64,000 nt of DNA from an uncultured Psychrobacter sp. (lineage in GTDB: Bacteria; Pseudomonadota; Gammaproteobacteria; Pseudomonadales; Moraxellaceae): assembly GCA_947501045.1 (NCBI GenBank), contig CANMUI010000011.1, forward strand, positions 1-64,000, given 5' to 3'. The first letter of the stretch is position 1, and each line of letters starts with the position of its first letter. A program made the position numbers and the translations under genes. Below the pieces are notes generated by a model. It was not told the origin of the DNA and ran no database searches. It worked only from the letters and a program-made list of their open reading frames with translations. Shown here piece by piece: positions 18,001-26,794 of this stretch.

Positions 18001-20540
18001 CTTTTGAAAAAGAGCTGCATGAGTTTGCCGGCAGTGACGACTATGCAGCATCTGGACGCGCGGCGATGTTTTTAAAAGGCAAAGTACGCGGCGATTACCT
18101 GCTAACTCTAGCCTATGATAGTGACAAAAAGGGCGAGCGTTTGTTTCGTGATATCGAGCCTGGCGAATACTATCCAGTCTATGGCGATTCATCAGCTAAA
18201 GGCTTTGATGCGCAGTCTACTAGCAAGCTTTATATTCGCCTTGATAAAGGCCGCTCATTTGCTATGTATGGTGATCTAAAAACTCAGATAAATAACGATG
18301 AAGGCATCAAACTTGGTCAATACAACCGTACTTTAACGGGGGTAAAAGGCCAATTCGAAGACGGCAATACGCGTATCACAACCTTTGCAGCTGAAACCAG
18401 CTCATCACAGCGGGTTAATGAGACCCGTGGCCTTGGCATCTCAGGCCCTTACCCACTTGCAGGTGACTTTGACGCGGTGCTTGAGAACTCTGAAACCATT
18501 GAAGTCATTACTCGCGATGCTGATAACCCAGGCCTTATCGTTCGCCGTGAGACGCTAACGCGCTTTGCAGATTATGAGATCGACCCTATTAGTCGCAGCT
18601 TGTATCTCAAAGCCCCTATCGCCAGCCAAGATATCGATGGCAACCCTATCTACTTGCGCGTCACTGTTGAGGTGGACGAAGGCGGCGACAACTATTGGGT
18701 TGGCGGCGTAGCAGCCAAACAACAATTGACCGATAAAGTAGCTATTGGTGGCAGCTACATTAATAGTGATGATCCGCTCAACAAAGAAGAGCTTAGCAGC
18801 GTTAACAGTGTTATCAAATTTAACAATAAATTAAAACTGGTCGCTGAATATGCAAAGAATAAAGCTGAAAATCCTAATTATGAGCCTAGCAACCAAATCA
18901 ATGCTGCTCTATTAGCAGGTAATCGTGAAGCGGGTGATGCGCTACGTGTAGAGCTTGACTACGATGATAAAAAACGCACCCGCGCTAAGGCTTATTATAA
19001 TAAAGCCGATGAAGGTTTTGTTACTGGTGCCTCACCATTAACAGCGGGTCGTACTGAATCGGGTATCAACCTTACTCATAAATTGGCTAATAAAAACACA
19101 GCAGTGAAGTTTGAAGGCGTACGCACAACCGATCATACTACTGAGGCCAGCCGTGAAGGCGTACAAGCTAGTATTGAGCAGCGCCTTAGCCAAAATATCG
19201 TTGGCGAGGTCGGTCTGCGTTACTATAAGCAGGATGCTACTGCCGCCTCGCGTAATACCCAAGCGGCAACCGATGTGATAGATATCACAGAAGATACCAT
19301 ATTTAACGATGACATCATTAATCAGTCAGCGCTCAATGGGGTCAATACTTTAGAAAAAGACATAGAAGGCATGACCGCTCGTGCCCGTGTCACAGCTCGC
19401 CTGCCTAAGCTTAATAAAGCTTTAGTTTTCGCTGAATACGAACAAGATATCGATCATAGCGCACGCAATGCTACCTCTATTGGCGGCGAGACGCCACTAG
19501 GTAATTTAGGCCGTCTCTACGCGCGTCATGATCTTATCAATAGCTTATCAGGCAGTTATGGCCTTGATGATACCGATGAGCGTCAGCGTACTGTGATTGG
19601 TTTTGATGCCGCTTATATGAAAGATGGCAAGGTCTATAGCGAATACCGTATGCGCGATGCGATCAGTGCTCGTGAAGCGGAAGCTGCTATTGGTCTTAAA
19701 AACAAATGGTATGTACAGCAAGGTTTGACGCTGAATACTTTGTTTGAACGTGTAGAGTCCTTAGAAGGTGAAGCGGACAGTACGGCAACGGCTGCTGGTT
19801 TTGGGGTTGAATATTTAGCCCAAGAAAATTATAAAGCCTCTGCTCGTCTAGAAAAACGCTGGGGTGAAACCAGTGATACTTTACTTGGTAGTGCGGGTAT
19901 TGCCTATCGCTATACTGATGAGGTGACTTTGCTCGCCAAAGACATCTACTCACAGGTCGATTATGATGACGGTCATCGTACGGTGAATCGTTTTCAGCTT
20001 GGCGCCGCCTATCGCGATTACGATAGCAATCAGCTAGACATGCTTGCCAAACTTGAGTACCGCTTAGATGATAACGCTACAGGGGATGACCCTTATCAAA
20101 AAGATACGCTAGTATGGTCATGGAGTGGTAACTATCATCCAACGCGTCCGTTGACTTTGTCAGGGCGTTACGCTGGCAAATACAATCAATATGAAGCTAA
20201 TGATATCGCAAGCGACAATACTGCTCACGCTGCCTACGTGCGCGGGCTTTATGATCTCAGCGAGCGTTGGGATATGGGACTACAAGCAGGTAGCTACTGG
20301 AACAATGAAGCTAGCGACTTATCGTATATGTTAGGCGTTGAAGTGGGTTATAGCCCCATTACCAACTTATGGTTGTCACTTGGCTATAACTTTATGGGCT
20401 TTGAAGATGAAGACATCGCTTACGATGACAGCACGCAAGAAGGTGCCTACTTTAGAATGCGCTTTAAGTTTGATGAAGAGCTATTTAAACGCAATAATGT
20501 GCGCAAAGATAAGCGCTTAATTGATGATTCTGCACTATAA
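15099..20540 (+). CDS. Giant outer-membrane beta-barrel protein with DUF11, SdrD_B-like and Ig-like domains
   Basis: An 1813-residue exported protein. The signal peptide ends near residue 36 (SATAA). An N-terminal module (about 45-85, NMANAQFY...SNKVQVQ) resembles that of the two DUF11 neighbours. A DUF11 domain follows at about 394-505 (VNYSITVKNDGAATAYDV). An SdrD_B-like module at about 527-610 carries DINRDGIQQKEDGELGVAGV. A Big/invasin-like segment lies at about 830-940. From about 950 to the end there is a large region of alternating aromatic/polar strands, including YYPVYGDSSAKGFDAQS and a last strand AYFRMRFKFDEELF, typical of an outer-membrane barrel of many strands. The ATG has only a weak ribosome site. 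It is probably the outer-membrane pore or anchor of the cluster, but that function is inferred. Confidence 0.85.
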   Translation: MTFHSIAQSTRLSVKAAKLSALTAAMLVMQSNSATAAPSTVLNIIDNMANAQFYINNNKGLLFSSNSNKVQVQASALKAYDITLTQPMLQTIDLGSDTEWINVLTNTGRYDATVTLSYAFRSNLAPFPAFPTFPDLPEISPVTQYISSNSISSFSASAKEPMLDNRLAPESLPDSLSNYSIYQDINRNGVIDGADVLFKNPHRIKIAQGESMQLIVKALADINSRENDTIDVSLDATILEDGLVKAIAMDSLIIIAPRIDSMLSSFDGRKNTSQVGDDVYIEAGYSRCNVQSDKPDQVWVTITSALTGDTYSLKAIETGNNTAKYRLSVPTQNNANAIDDDIIQTLKDDTLTATLDACIAPTVGLEQEPTRSDLSYINQQISSEITIVNELPNLQVTKEGDVKTAELGDYVNYSITVKNDGAATAYDVQLKDALPRGFAYVGDSVRIDKAQTTEFKAEGKYQVLGLGDMAIGESKNITYRVLVGASALGGDGINRATAQGTDERNKTLISREAQWKIDVSRGVMNTDGIIVGKIYHDINRDGIQQKEDGELGVAGVRIYMENGNFVVTDPEGKYNFYGINAKTHVLKVDRTTLPTDTVLVIQSNRNAGDAGSRFIDLKYGELYRADFAIVSNVDDSTERLNQELSARSKNISAKNNALEQAVKSELTLEPNYDHNNVDNIDASGCKSNDELDRGIQCDSAIVADMSGTEGKHIDLTINTIAPPKEKELEEYLKEVANNEVAFINLSTGQQLNSYKQLVQVQAPLGTDFTLYANGKAVSEEQIGKTAEQEQQNVMAFDYYAVNFQRGRNTLRGVATDTAGKVVSEQTIEIMAPDSLQAINYRTQEHLVEADGVSEYQVVISLKDRDNRPYIPSTPITIDTNIGRINLKDSNKDQAGVQATVDGGELLIPIIAPNAAGKGELIIDTGSSKQVIPVQFTAKLRPLIAVGIVEGAISLKDFDGSQISDAQGAFEKELHEFAGSDDYAASGRAAMFLKGKVRGDYLLTLAYDSDKKGERLFRDIEPGEYYPVYGDSSAKGFDAQSTSKLYIRLDKGRSFAMYGDLKTQINNDEGIKLGQYNRTLTGVKGQFEDGNTRITTFAAETSSSQRVNETRGLGISGPYPLAGDFDAVLENSETIEVITRDADNPGLIVRRETLTRFADYEIDPISRSLYLKAPIASQDIDGNPIYLRVTVEVDEGGDNYWVGGVAAKQQLTDKVAIGGSYINSDDPLNKEELSSVNSVIKFNNKLKLVAEYAKNKAENPNYEPSNQINAALLAGNREAGDALRVELDYDDKKRTRAKAYYNKADEGFVTGASPLTAGRTESGINLTHKLANKNTAVKFEGVRTTDHTTEASREGVQASIEQRLSQNIVGEVGLRYYKQDATAASRNTQAATDVIDITEDTIFNDDIINQSALNGVNTLEKDIEGMTARARVTARLPKLNKALVFAEYEQDIDHSARNATSIGGETPLGNLGRLYARHDLINSLSGSYGLDDTDERQRTVIGFDAAYMKDGKVYSEYRMRDAISAREAEAAIGLKNKWYVQQGLTLNTLFERVESLEGEADSTATAAGFGVEYLAQENYKASARLEKRWGETSDTLLGSAGIAYRYTDEVTLLAKDIYSQVDYDDGHRTVNRFQLGAAYRDYDSNQLDMLAKLEYRLDDNATGDDPYQKDTLVWSWSGNYHPTRPLTLSGRYAGKYNQYEANDIASDNTAHAAYVRGLYDLSERWDMGLQAGSYWNNEASDLSYMLGVEVGYSPITNLWLSLGYNFMGFEDEDIAYDDSTQEGAYFRMRFKFDEELFKRNNVRKDKRLIDDSAL

Positions 20541-20572
20541 TTTGTAGATCATCAATTAACAAGGTTTGTGCT

Positions 20573-21502
20573 ATGCTTAGTTTTTTAACGACTACTTATG
20601 AACAGATAACTTATAAAAAAACAAAGCCCGTATACAAAAAGCCGCTACATAGTATGCTGTCGGCACTAACCATTGTAATGTTCTCACAGCCTGTATCAGC
20701 AGTAACAGACACTCATAATAGTAAGCCTGCACCAAAAACTGCTACTAGCCAAGTTGGGTATTGTTATAGCGAAGATAGAAACCAGTATTCTTTCTCAAAG
20801 CAAAACAGCGAAGATCAGCATACTATCGATTGTATGCAAACCCAGCTCAGCTTTTATCAACAAAAAGATTTGAGCGCGCGCCAACAGTATTTTGCTGACA
20901 AAGCTCAAGCTTGGCTTGATTACGCTGCTTATGAAGATAGCATCGGTAGTAAAACGGCGGCTAGTAGTCATGCCTTAGCCGTCAGCAGCATGATCTTACA
21001 AGCGCTACAAACTAATAATGAGCAGTCTTTAAGTCTAGTGACTGATATTCCAACATTTTCTGCTTTGATGCGTCCTGATCTATGGGCGATAATCAGTGGT
21101 ATGAAACACAGTGCCCTAAAAGACGATAACGGTGTTATCACTGCACCATATGAGCTGGCTTTTAGTGAAGTAGCTTTGATTCGAGCAGCAGCTGATCAGT
21201 GCCAATATGGTGTACGTCAGTCTGGCACTCATTTTCGTATGGCAGAGCGCTGGTTGGAACAAGCACGTGAGGCTTATGTAAATGCTCATGATGATCAAAC
21301 CAACATGGCTCTTGAGAACTTAGTTGTTGATTATTATCAACAGTACGCACCACTTGATCCCCAAGATGATACTTGCCGTGGTCAATCACTAGCCTCTATC
21401 ACTCAAACCCCTACTAGCGAAAGTAAAAATAGTGCCCCTTTTACCTCAACTATCACCATACCGACGTTAGTATCGACTGCTACTTATCGTACTGTTTACT
21501 AA
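20573..21502 (+). CDS. Predicted periplasmic helical protein, partner of the barrel protein
   Basis: A 309-residue protein I do not recognise. A long N-region precedes a hydrophobic stretch ending PVSA, so cleavage after about residue 43 is likely. The mature part has four cysteines in two widely spaced pairs (YCYSE, DCMQT, DQCQY, DTCRG). A mainly helical segment contains KAQAWLDYAAYED, reminiscent of a segment in some OmpA-type lipoproteins (weak recollection); no OmpA domain is present. It begins 32 bp after the barrel gene, so they are almost certainly cotranscribed and likely act together at the envelope. Function unknown. Confidence 0.7.
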   Translation: MLSFLTTTYEQITYKKTKPVYKKPLHSMLSALTIVMFSQPVSAVTDTHNSKPAPKTATSQVGYCYSEDRNQYSFSKQNSEDQHTIDCMQTQLSFYQQKDLSARQQYFADKAQAWLDYAAYEDSIGSKTAASSHALAVSSMILQALQTNNEQSLSLVTDIPTFSALMRPDLWAIISGMKHSALKDDNGVITAPYELAFSEVALIRAAADQCQYGVRQSGTHFRMAERWLEQAREAYVNAHDDQTNMALENLVVDYYQQYAPLDPQDDTCRGQSLASITQTPTSESKNSAPFTSTITIPTLVSTATYRTVY

Positions 21503-21522
21503 ACCATCAGTTAAACAAGCAC

Positions 21523-21546
21523 AAAAAAGCTGACATTGCGCCAGCT
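21523..21546 (-). terminator. Rho-independent terminator for the TetR-family gene
   Basis: On the minus strand AGCTGGCGCAATGTCAGCT is followed by TTTTTTGT, giving a 5-bp stem plus U-tract about 60 bases beyond the stop of the TetR-family gene. On the plus strand it lies between convergent genes. Confidence 0.6.
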
Positions 21547-21604
21547 CCTTATATCACTATAATAAATCGTCATCTTATTAAGTACTATCTTACTTTGCTA
21601 ACGT

Positions 21605-22297
21605 TTAACGATCTTTGCGTGGTAGCTTCTCTGGTAGATAGCAGCGCAAATAAGCGATAGAAGCCGTAGTCGCCTCTTGCAAATAGTTATCAGTAATACC
21701 CTGATGACGACGATAAGATAAGGTAAATATACCGTTAATAATACTATAAGTTACCAGCAAGACGTCTTGAATATCTTCAAATTTTGGCATCTCATAGCGC
21801 TCTGACAAGCGCTTATAGACCAGCTCAACCACTTGATGATCCATATCTTCACCAAAGCCATCACCTTCAAAATCTGGAGTATTGGTATCATAAATTAGTT
21901 TAGCTTTGGTTTGGTCATCATGAAAGATATTCACACAGCGCTGAATAAGCGCCGTTAAATAACCTTGCCATCTGTCATAGTTGTCCGTCTCAACCGTCTC
22001 TAGTATCTCTAATATCTCTATAGCGTTCAAAAAACGCAGTGCCAAAAATATGGCTTCGATATTAGGAAAAAAGTGATAAGCAGAAGCTCTTGGAATACCC
22101 GCCTCTTCACATACAGCTGCTAGAGTAATGTCGTTAACCGATTGCGTTTCGCTCAACTTTTTAGCGCCCATCAATAATTTTTGACGGCGTACGCGACCTT
22201 GTTGGCTGGTAAACTTAAACTTGTTCGGTACCAGCTTTTTTGCCAATTCAGAATCAACTAGTATGTCTTCTATCTTATCGTCTTTATGATCACTCAT
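21605..22297 (-). CDS. TetR/AcrR-family transcriptional regulator
   Basis: A 230-residue one-component regulator. The helix-turn-helix lies at about residues 54-83 (ITLAAVCEEAGIPRASAYHF), the classic TetR pattern; the C-terminal part is the helical ligand/dimer domain. The N-terminus is about 20 residues longer than usual and acidic. AAGAGG is placed well upstream of the ATG. It is not divergent from an obvious target: the EEP-family gene lies about 220 bp upstream in the same direction. The barrel cluster converges on it from the other side. Target unknown. Confidence 0.9.
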   Translation of the reverse strand: MSDHKDDKIEDILVDSELAKKLVPNKFKFTSQQGRVRRQKLLMGAKKLSETQSVNDITLAAVCEEAGIPRASAYHFFPNIEAIFLALRFLNAIEILEILETVETDNYDRWQGYLTALIQRCVNIFHDDQTKAKLIYDTNTPDFEGDGFGEDMDHQVVELVYKRLSERYEMPKFEDIQDVLLVTYSIINGIFTLSYRRHQGITDNYLQEATTASIAYLRCYLPEKLPRKDR

Positions 22298-22515
22298 TGT
22301 ATACCTCTTAGTGTTACGCCCTATTATGTATGGATAATAATTTTCATGGGACTATTTTAGCATTAAATTGGTCTACTCTTGACAGCTTATCAGAAATATT
22401 AACACAACCGAATTTAAAGACTCATCATAAACACTTGTATGCTATCAAGCAAGAGCCAAGGAAGGATTAAAACGATAATGTACTAGCTATTACTACCTAT
22501 GTAACGTAATCGTAA

Positions 22516-23544
22516 CTAAGTGTAAATTTTCATCTTAGCTCTGATAATACCATGATCAATCACTCTATCAGTATAGTCCCACTTTAAATGATCATTGAAG
22601 TAATCTACTCGCTCAACATGACCAAGCGCAAACTTACTATCAGGTAAAAACTCTTCTGAGACGAACAACTGATCAATAACCTCAGGCATACCTTGGTAAA
22701 TATGCGTATAGGCGACATCTTTCATCCAACCATAACGCGCTTGAATACGAGCTGCGTCGAACAATGCTACATCACGCATGCTTTTGTCATAATTCACCTC
22801 ACCAGTCTCAGTCATAAGCTGTGTGGTTACACTACCGGTAACATCATTCATGTCACCTAGTAAAATTAGGGGCTCGCGAGTATGCTGCAAGCGCTCAATA
22901 ATAGACATACGTATTGACGCCGCCTCTGATGCGCGCATGCACAAACTACGTAGCTTAGCGCGAATACGAATATTAGGATCGTCCATATCTTCTAATAAGT
23001 TGCCCGCCTCATCACGTAAGAAAAATGCACGTTTGCTTTTGAGATGAGCGGTAATGATAGTTATTGGTTGTCCATAAGCATCCACACGTAGCAGTAAAGG
23101 TGGACGATTGAACTGATGATAAGGCCCTACATCCGGAACATCAATGATCGCTTCAGCTCCAATATCTTTTAATAATGTCGTCTCTAGGGGAGCGAAACGA
23201 CTGATAAACCCAACAGCAGGTGTTTTTTGAGCACCATGTCCTTGAGTGTAAGGACTATCGTGATCATTACTAGCCAGTGGAATAATGGCTTGCTCCGGCG
23301 CAAAACCTAGTGCCACGGCTAAAGCCTTAAGCGCGTCACTATCCCATACCTCTTGCACTGCAATAATATCAGCATGGGCTTTGGCTAATAGTTCGGTAAT
23401 TCCAAGCAGTTTATGCTGATATTCTTTCTTAGTATAAGCTGGTGCGTTTTCATAATAAATCCGGTTAGGATTGGCGAAATTTAATAAATTAGCAGTAGCT
23501 ATATAAAACTGCTTTGACTTGTCGACGTTGTTTTGATGATTCAT
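22516..23544 (-). CDS. Endonuclease/exonuclease/phosphatase (EEP) family protein
   Basis: A 342-residue metal-dependent phosphoesterase of the EEP fold (DNase I/sphingomyelinase superfamily). Visible motifs are an N-terminal TANLLNF, the metal ligand Glu in AVQEVWD (about residue 66), the HLKSKR segment, GDMND (about residue 225) and the C-terminal DHGI. There is no signal peptide, so it is likely cytoplasmic. The substrate (nucleic acid, phospholipid or other phosphodiester) cannot be assigned. AGGTAAAC precedes the ATG. It is separated from its neighbours by more than 200 bp on both sides, so is probably monocistronic. Confidence 0.87.
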   Translation of the reverse strand: MNHQNNVDKSKQFYIATANLLNFANPNRIYYENAPAYTKKEYQHKLLGITELLAKAHADIIAVQEVWDSDALKALAVALGFAPEQAIIPLASNDHDSPYTQGHGAQKTPAVGFISRFAPLETTLLKDIGAEAIIDVPDVGPYHQFNRPPLLLRVDAYGQPITIITAHLKSKRAFFLRDEAGNLLEDMDDPNIRIRAKLRSLCMRASEAASIRMSIIERLQHTREPLILLGDMNDVTGSVTTQLMTETGEVNYDKSMRDVALFDAARIQARYGWMKDVAYTHIYQGMPEVIDQLFVSEEFLPDSKFALGHVERVDYFNDHLKWDYTDRVIDHGIIRAKMKIYT

Positions 23545-23661
23545 GGTTTACCTAATGTTGTTATATTGTTGTTTTTATAGTGTAGCTCAAATTTGTATGA
23601 CTCAAATGTTCTGTAGCACTACTTTGTTTTAATTTAGGTTCATTTCTCGATAGAAAGTCAA

Positions 23662-23697
23662 TAAAAAAGCCCTCAGATATAACTCTGAAGGCTTTAA
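23662..23697 (-). terminator. Rho-independent terminator, near-bidirectional
   Basis: The minus strand reads AAAGCCTTCAGA, a short loop, TCTGAGGGCTTTTTT, a strong stem with a U-tract that would end the glycine-zipper gene transcript (stop at 23852). The rest of the 307-bp gap from 23545 to 23851 is AT-rich and also holds the promoter of the EEP gene; I see no gene in it. Confidence 0.85.
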
Positions 23698-23851
23698 CAT
23701 AGCATAGATTACAGTTATGAATACTATTGATCAGCTATAATTTATTAAGTTTACAGCTTGCTTGGCATAAGCGCATTTTTGTAATTATTTTCTATAAACT
23801 TTTATAACTAATGCTTAATAAATACTCAAAACAATCAATAGCAACTATTAA

Positions 23852-24625
23852 TTATCTAGAAACGCGGTTCCAAGCGTCACGTGATGCAAGACGGGCATCA
23901 TCCCAAGCCAAACGTGACTCACCCTTTACCTCTTCCCATGAGCGGCGCAGATCTTCTTCATGATCTTCAAAACGTGCGTCTGCTGGATAGCGCCCGCGGT
24001 TGGCATAACCTACTGCATAGGCAGGATGCAAATCACGGTCAAAGTCGTGACCTTCTCTGTAATAATCGACATTGGCATGTTCAGCGCGCCAGTAAGCTTC
24101 TTCGTGGGTTGGATTGATAGCTTCAGCTGAGGCATGACCTGCACCACCGCCAGCTACTGCACCAATCGCACCGCCAATTAGAGTACCTAGTGGACCTGCC
24201 ATTGAACCAATAGCTGCACCCGCTACTGCACCACCTACGCCGCCAACACCAGTACCAACAGGATGCGAACCTGGCTCACCAGTAATCATATCAGCATTTA
24301 GATCGTCTTTGGTCGCATCCGACATATTTTTGACTTCATGGCGATCAATATTATCATGATCTCTAACTACTCTGTCATCGCGTACATTGTCACGATCAGT
24401 CATCGTTGCATCGCGTGTGGCTCTTACATGCGTGGTATCATCAGCACCCGCTTCCCGGCGAGCATTATCATCTATTATGCGTGTTTTATCACCGACTTCG
24501 AGATAATCAGGATCACGTGCCATATGCTCTTCAGCTATGCGATCGTTTTCATCTATCACACGTTTATCAATAACGCGCTCATCTAAACGGTCATTTTTAT
24601 TTATATCATTGTCTCGGTTATTCAT
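23852..24625 (-). CDS. Glycine-zipper domain protein with charged flanks
   Basis: A 257-residue protein. The first 115 residues are dominated by Asp, Arg and Asn in repeated DRxxDxRVIDxxD-like patterns. A glycine-zipper segment follows at about 123-163 (GAVAGAAIGSMAGPLG and similar). The C-terminal part has HANVDYYREG, a tyrosine-rich segment and repeated ESRLAWDDARLASRDAW helices. Proteins with this C-terminal pattern are usually annotated as stress or hypothetical proteins. There is no signal peptide; the glycine zipper may contact membranes. AAGGAT precedes the ATG. It has its own terminator. Function unknown. Confidence 0.75.
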   Translation of the reverse strand: MNNRDNDINKNDRLDERVIDKRVIDENDRIAEEHMARDPDYLEVGDKTRIIDDNARREAGADDTTHVRATRDATMTDRDNVRDDRVVRDHDNIDRHEVKNMSDATKDDLNADMITGEPGSHPVGTGVGGVGGAVAGAAIGSMAGPLGTLIGGAIGAVAGGGAGHASAEAINPTHEEAYWRAEHANVDYYREGHDFDRDLHPAYAVGYANRGRYPADARFEDHEEDLRRSWEEVKGESRLAWDDARLASRDAWNRVSR

Positions 24626-24953
24626 AATACTATCCTTAAATTATTTATCATATATTTATTAGTTGTTAGATACAGTGAACGCTAACTAACCCCTTTTATA
24701 ATCAATCGTCTTTATCCAACCGATTTATTTATAGTGTAGAGGACTATTGGTATCGACAATAGTCCGTTTATGTAAATTTTGTCGCCATCACGAACGTCTT
24801 ACGTTACAACATGTATATCTTTCATAGTCGAACATATTTGCAATTTAGAGTATTTAATGTCCATATAACGACTATAGACTTTCGAAAGACAATTGTTTGA
24901 AAAATGGTTTTTATCGTATTAGTAATATACAGGAAAAACTTTAAATCCCATTT
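24626..24953. other. Intergenic region between glpK end and glycine-zipper gene start
   Basis: AT-rich, expected to hold the promoter of the minus-strand glycine-zipper gene. A perfect 9-bp inverted repeat GGACTATTG/CAATAGTCC with a 7-base loop lies at 24741-24765. It has no U-tract on either strand, so it may be a factor-independent terminator remnant of glpK or a protein-binding site. No gene is seen. Confidence 0.4.
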
Positions 24954-26516
24954 TTAGATATCTACAAGCGCTCTAGTTATCGTCTGTTGCCATTTTTCTA
25001 AGTGCTCTTCGCGTCTATCATCTGATAGGCTGGGCTCAAAGATATGATCTCCTTGCCATGATTCTTCTATAATACTCTCATCATACAATCCACTTTTCAA
25101 ACCAGCTAGCAGTGCTGAGCCTTTGGCAGTAATCTCAGTATCTTTAGGTCGCAATACTGGTACGCCAAGTAGATCGGCTTGAAACTGCATAAGCAAGTCA
25201 TTATTAGCAGCACCGCCATCAACCCGCAGCTCTGTAAGCGGATACGGACTGTCTTTTTGCATGGCAATTAAGACGTCATAAGTCTGAAAAGCAATAGACT
25301 CCAAAGCAGCGCGGGCTATATGGGCTTTGGTTGTACCGCGGCTCATACCAACAATGCTAGCATTAATATCAGAGCGCCAGTGCGGAGCGCCAAGGCCTGT
25401 AAACGCAGGTAGCAGCACTACCTCTTCGCTACTCTCTACCTGCCGCGCTAGATCTTCAATATCACAGCTTTGCTTGATCATGCCAAGATTGTCACGCAGC
25501 CACTGCACGATAGCACCTGCCATAAATACACTACCTTCAAGTGCGTAAGTCATCTCCTTTTTAGGTGGTTGTAACATACGTTTGCCAGACTGCACGATCT
25601 GACCTATAGACAAATTATCTATGCGTTTTATCGATGCGCTGCGCTGCCAAGCTATCGTAGTTAGCAGCTGATGTTCACTAAGCTTCGCATCTTGTCCAAT
25701 ATTCATCAGCATAAAACAACCTGTGCCGTAGGTATTTTTAGCCATACCAGCTTTCATACAGCCTTGACCAAAAAGTGCAGCTTGCTGATCGCCTAATACG
25801 GCATGGATAGGTATTTGCTTAGCAAATAAGCCTTTTTTGGTTCTGCCGAAGTCGCCATCAGAGGGTAACACTTTGGGCAGTATCGCCATTGGGATATCAA
25901 AGCGCGCGCAAAGTGTCTCTGACCACTCTAATTTGTGAATATCATACAATAGAGTACGTGAAGCATTAGTGACATCAATGACATGCTCACCGCCCGTCAG
26001 CTGATAAATTAGCCAGCTATCAACAGTGCCTACTGCTATCTGACCGCTGCTAATACGAGCTTTGATATTAGGATTATGCTTAAGCAGCCAAGCAATTTTG
26101 CTGGCACTAAAATAAGGATCTAAACGCAGTCCTGTAATTTGCTGTACTTGCTGCGCTATAGTTTGATTAGCCGCCAGCTCATTACAGTAGCTCGCTGTGC
26201 GCCGATCTTGCCAAATAATAGCAGGCGCTAGCGCTTGACCTGTTTGTTTGTCCCACAGCACAATAGATTCGCGCTGATTAGTGATAGCGATGCTAGTAAC
26301 GTCGGTGGCGAGCAGTCCTGCTCGATTGATGACATCATGGGCACAGCTGATTTGAGTTTGCCAGATTTGGCGCGCATCTTGTTCTACGTAACTCGCTTTT
26401 GGTGTTTGCAGCTTAGTTGGTTTTTGTACGGTTTTGATAGGCCGCGCTTGATCGTCGTATAAGATAGCTCGACTTGAGGTGGTACCTTGATCCAAGGCTA
26501 GTATATATCCTGCCAT
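24954..26516 (-). CDS. glpK: Glycerol kinase
   Basis: ATP-dependent phosphorylation of glycerol to sn-glycerol 3-phosphate in the cytoplasm (FGGY kinase family). The 520 residues are full length, slightly longer than the usual 500. Visible signatures are LALDQGTTSSRAILYD at the N-terminus, NQRESIVLWD, the IIWQDRRT substrate region, DSWLIYQLTGG, YGTGCFMLMN and the C-terminal RVDGGAANNDLLMQFQADL adenosine-site segment. AAGGATT precedes the ATG. No glpF or glpD is adjacent, so glycerol uptake and oxidation genes must lie elsewhere. It is divergent from the TolC-like gene across about 280 bp. Confidence 0.96.
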   Translation of the reverse strand: MAGYILALDQGTTSSRAILYDDQARPIKTVQKPTKLQTPKASYVEQDARQIWQTQISCAHDVINRAGLLATDVTSIAITNQRESIVLWDKQTGQALAPAIIWQDRRTASYCNELAANQTIAQQVQQITGLRLDPYFSASKIAWLLKHNPNIKARISSGQIAVGTVDSWLIYQLTGGEHVIDVTNASRTLLYDIHKLEWSETLCARFDIPMAILPKVLPSDGDFGRTKKGLFAKQIPIHAVLGDQQAALFGQGCMKAGMAKNTYGTGCFMLMNIGQDAKLSEHQLLTTIAWQRSASIKRIDNLSIGQIVQSGKRMLQPPKKEMTYALEGSVFMAGAIVQWLRDNLGMIKQSCDIEDLARQVESSEEVVLLPAFTGLGAPHWRSDINASIVGMSRGTTKAHIARAALESIAFQTYDVLIAMQKDSPYPLTELRVDGGAANNDLLMQFQADLLGVPVLRPKDTEITAKGSALLAGLKSGLYDESIIEESWQGDHIFEPSLSDDRREEHLEKWQQTITRALVDI

Positions 26517-26794
26517 ATTTAATCCTTGATATGCCCTATGTAACGTCTTAGTATTTGCGTTATTTATTAAACCGTCTATAGCTCACACTCTATTTATAAA
26601 TAAAGCATACCTTATTTTTGTTATAAAAATAAAACTATAAGCTATGCTAAAAGTTATGCCACTGCTTTTGCAAACTGACTGGCTAATCTATAGTAGATGC
26701 ATAATGACTATTGACCGGTTACGATTAGCGCTCTACAGTGTAGCCTCTATGGTGAGTACTTCCTTTTATCTTCCGATTCGTGGTTTATTTTCTT

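Noticed and set aside
5402..21502. Chaperone-usher fimbrial operon
   Set aside because: There is no PapD-type chaperone or canonical usher; the barrel protein has DUF11/SdrD_B-like domains instead.
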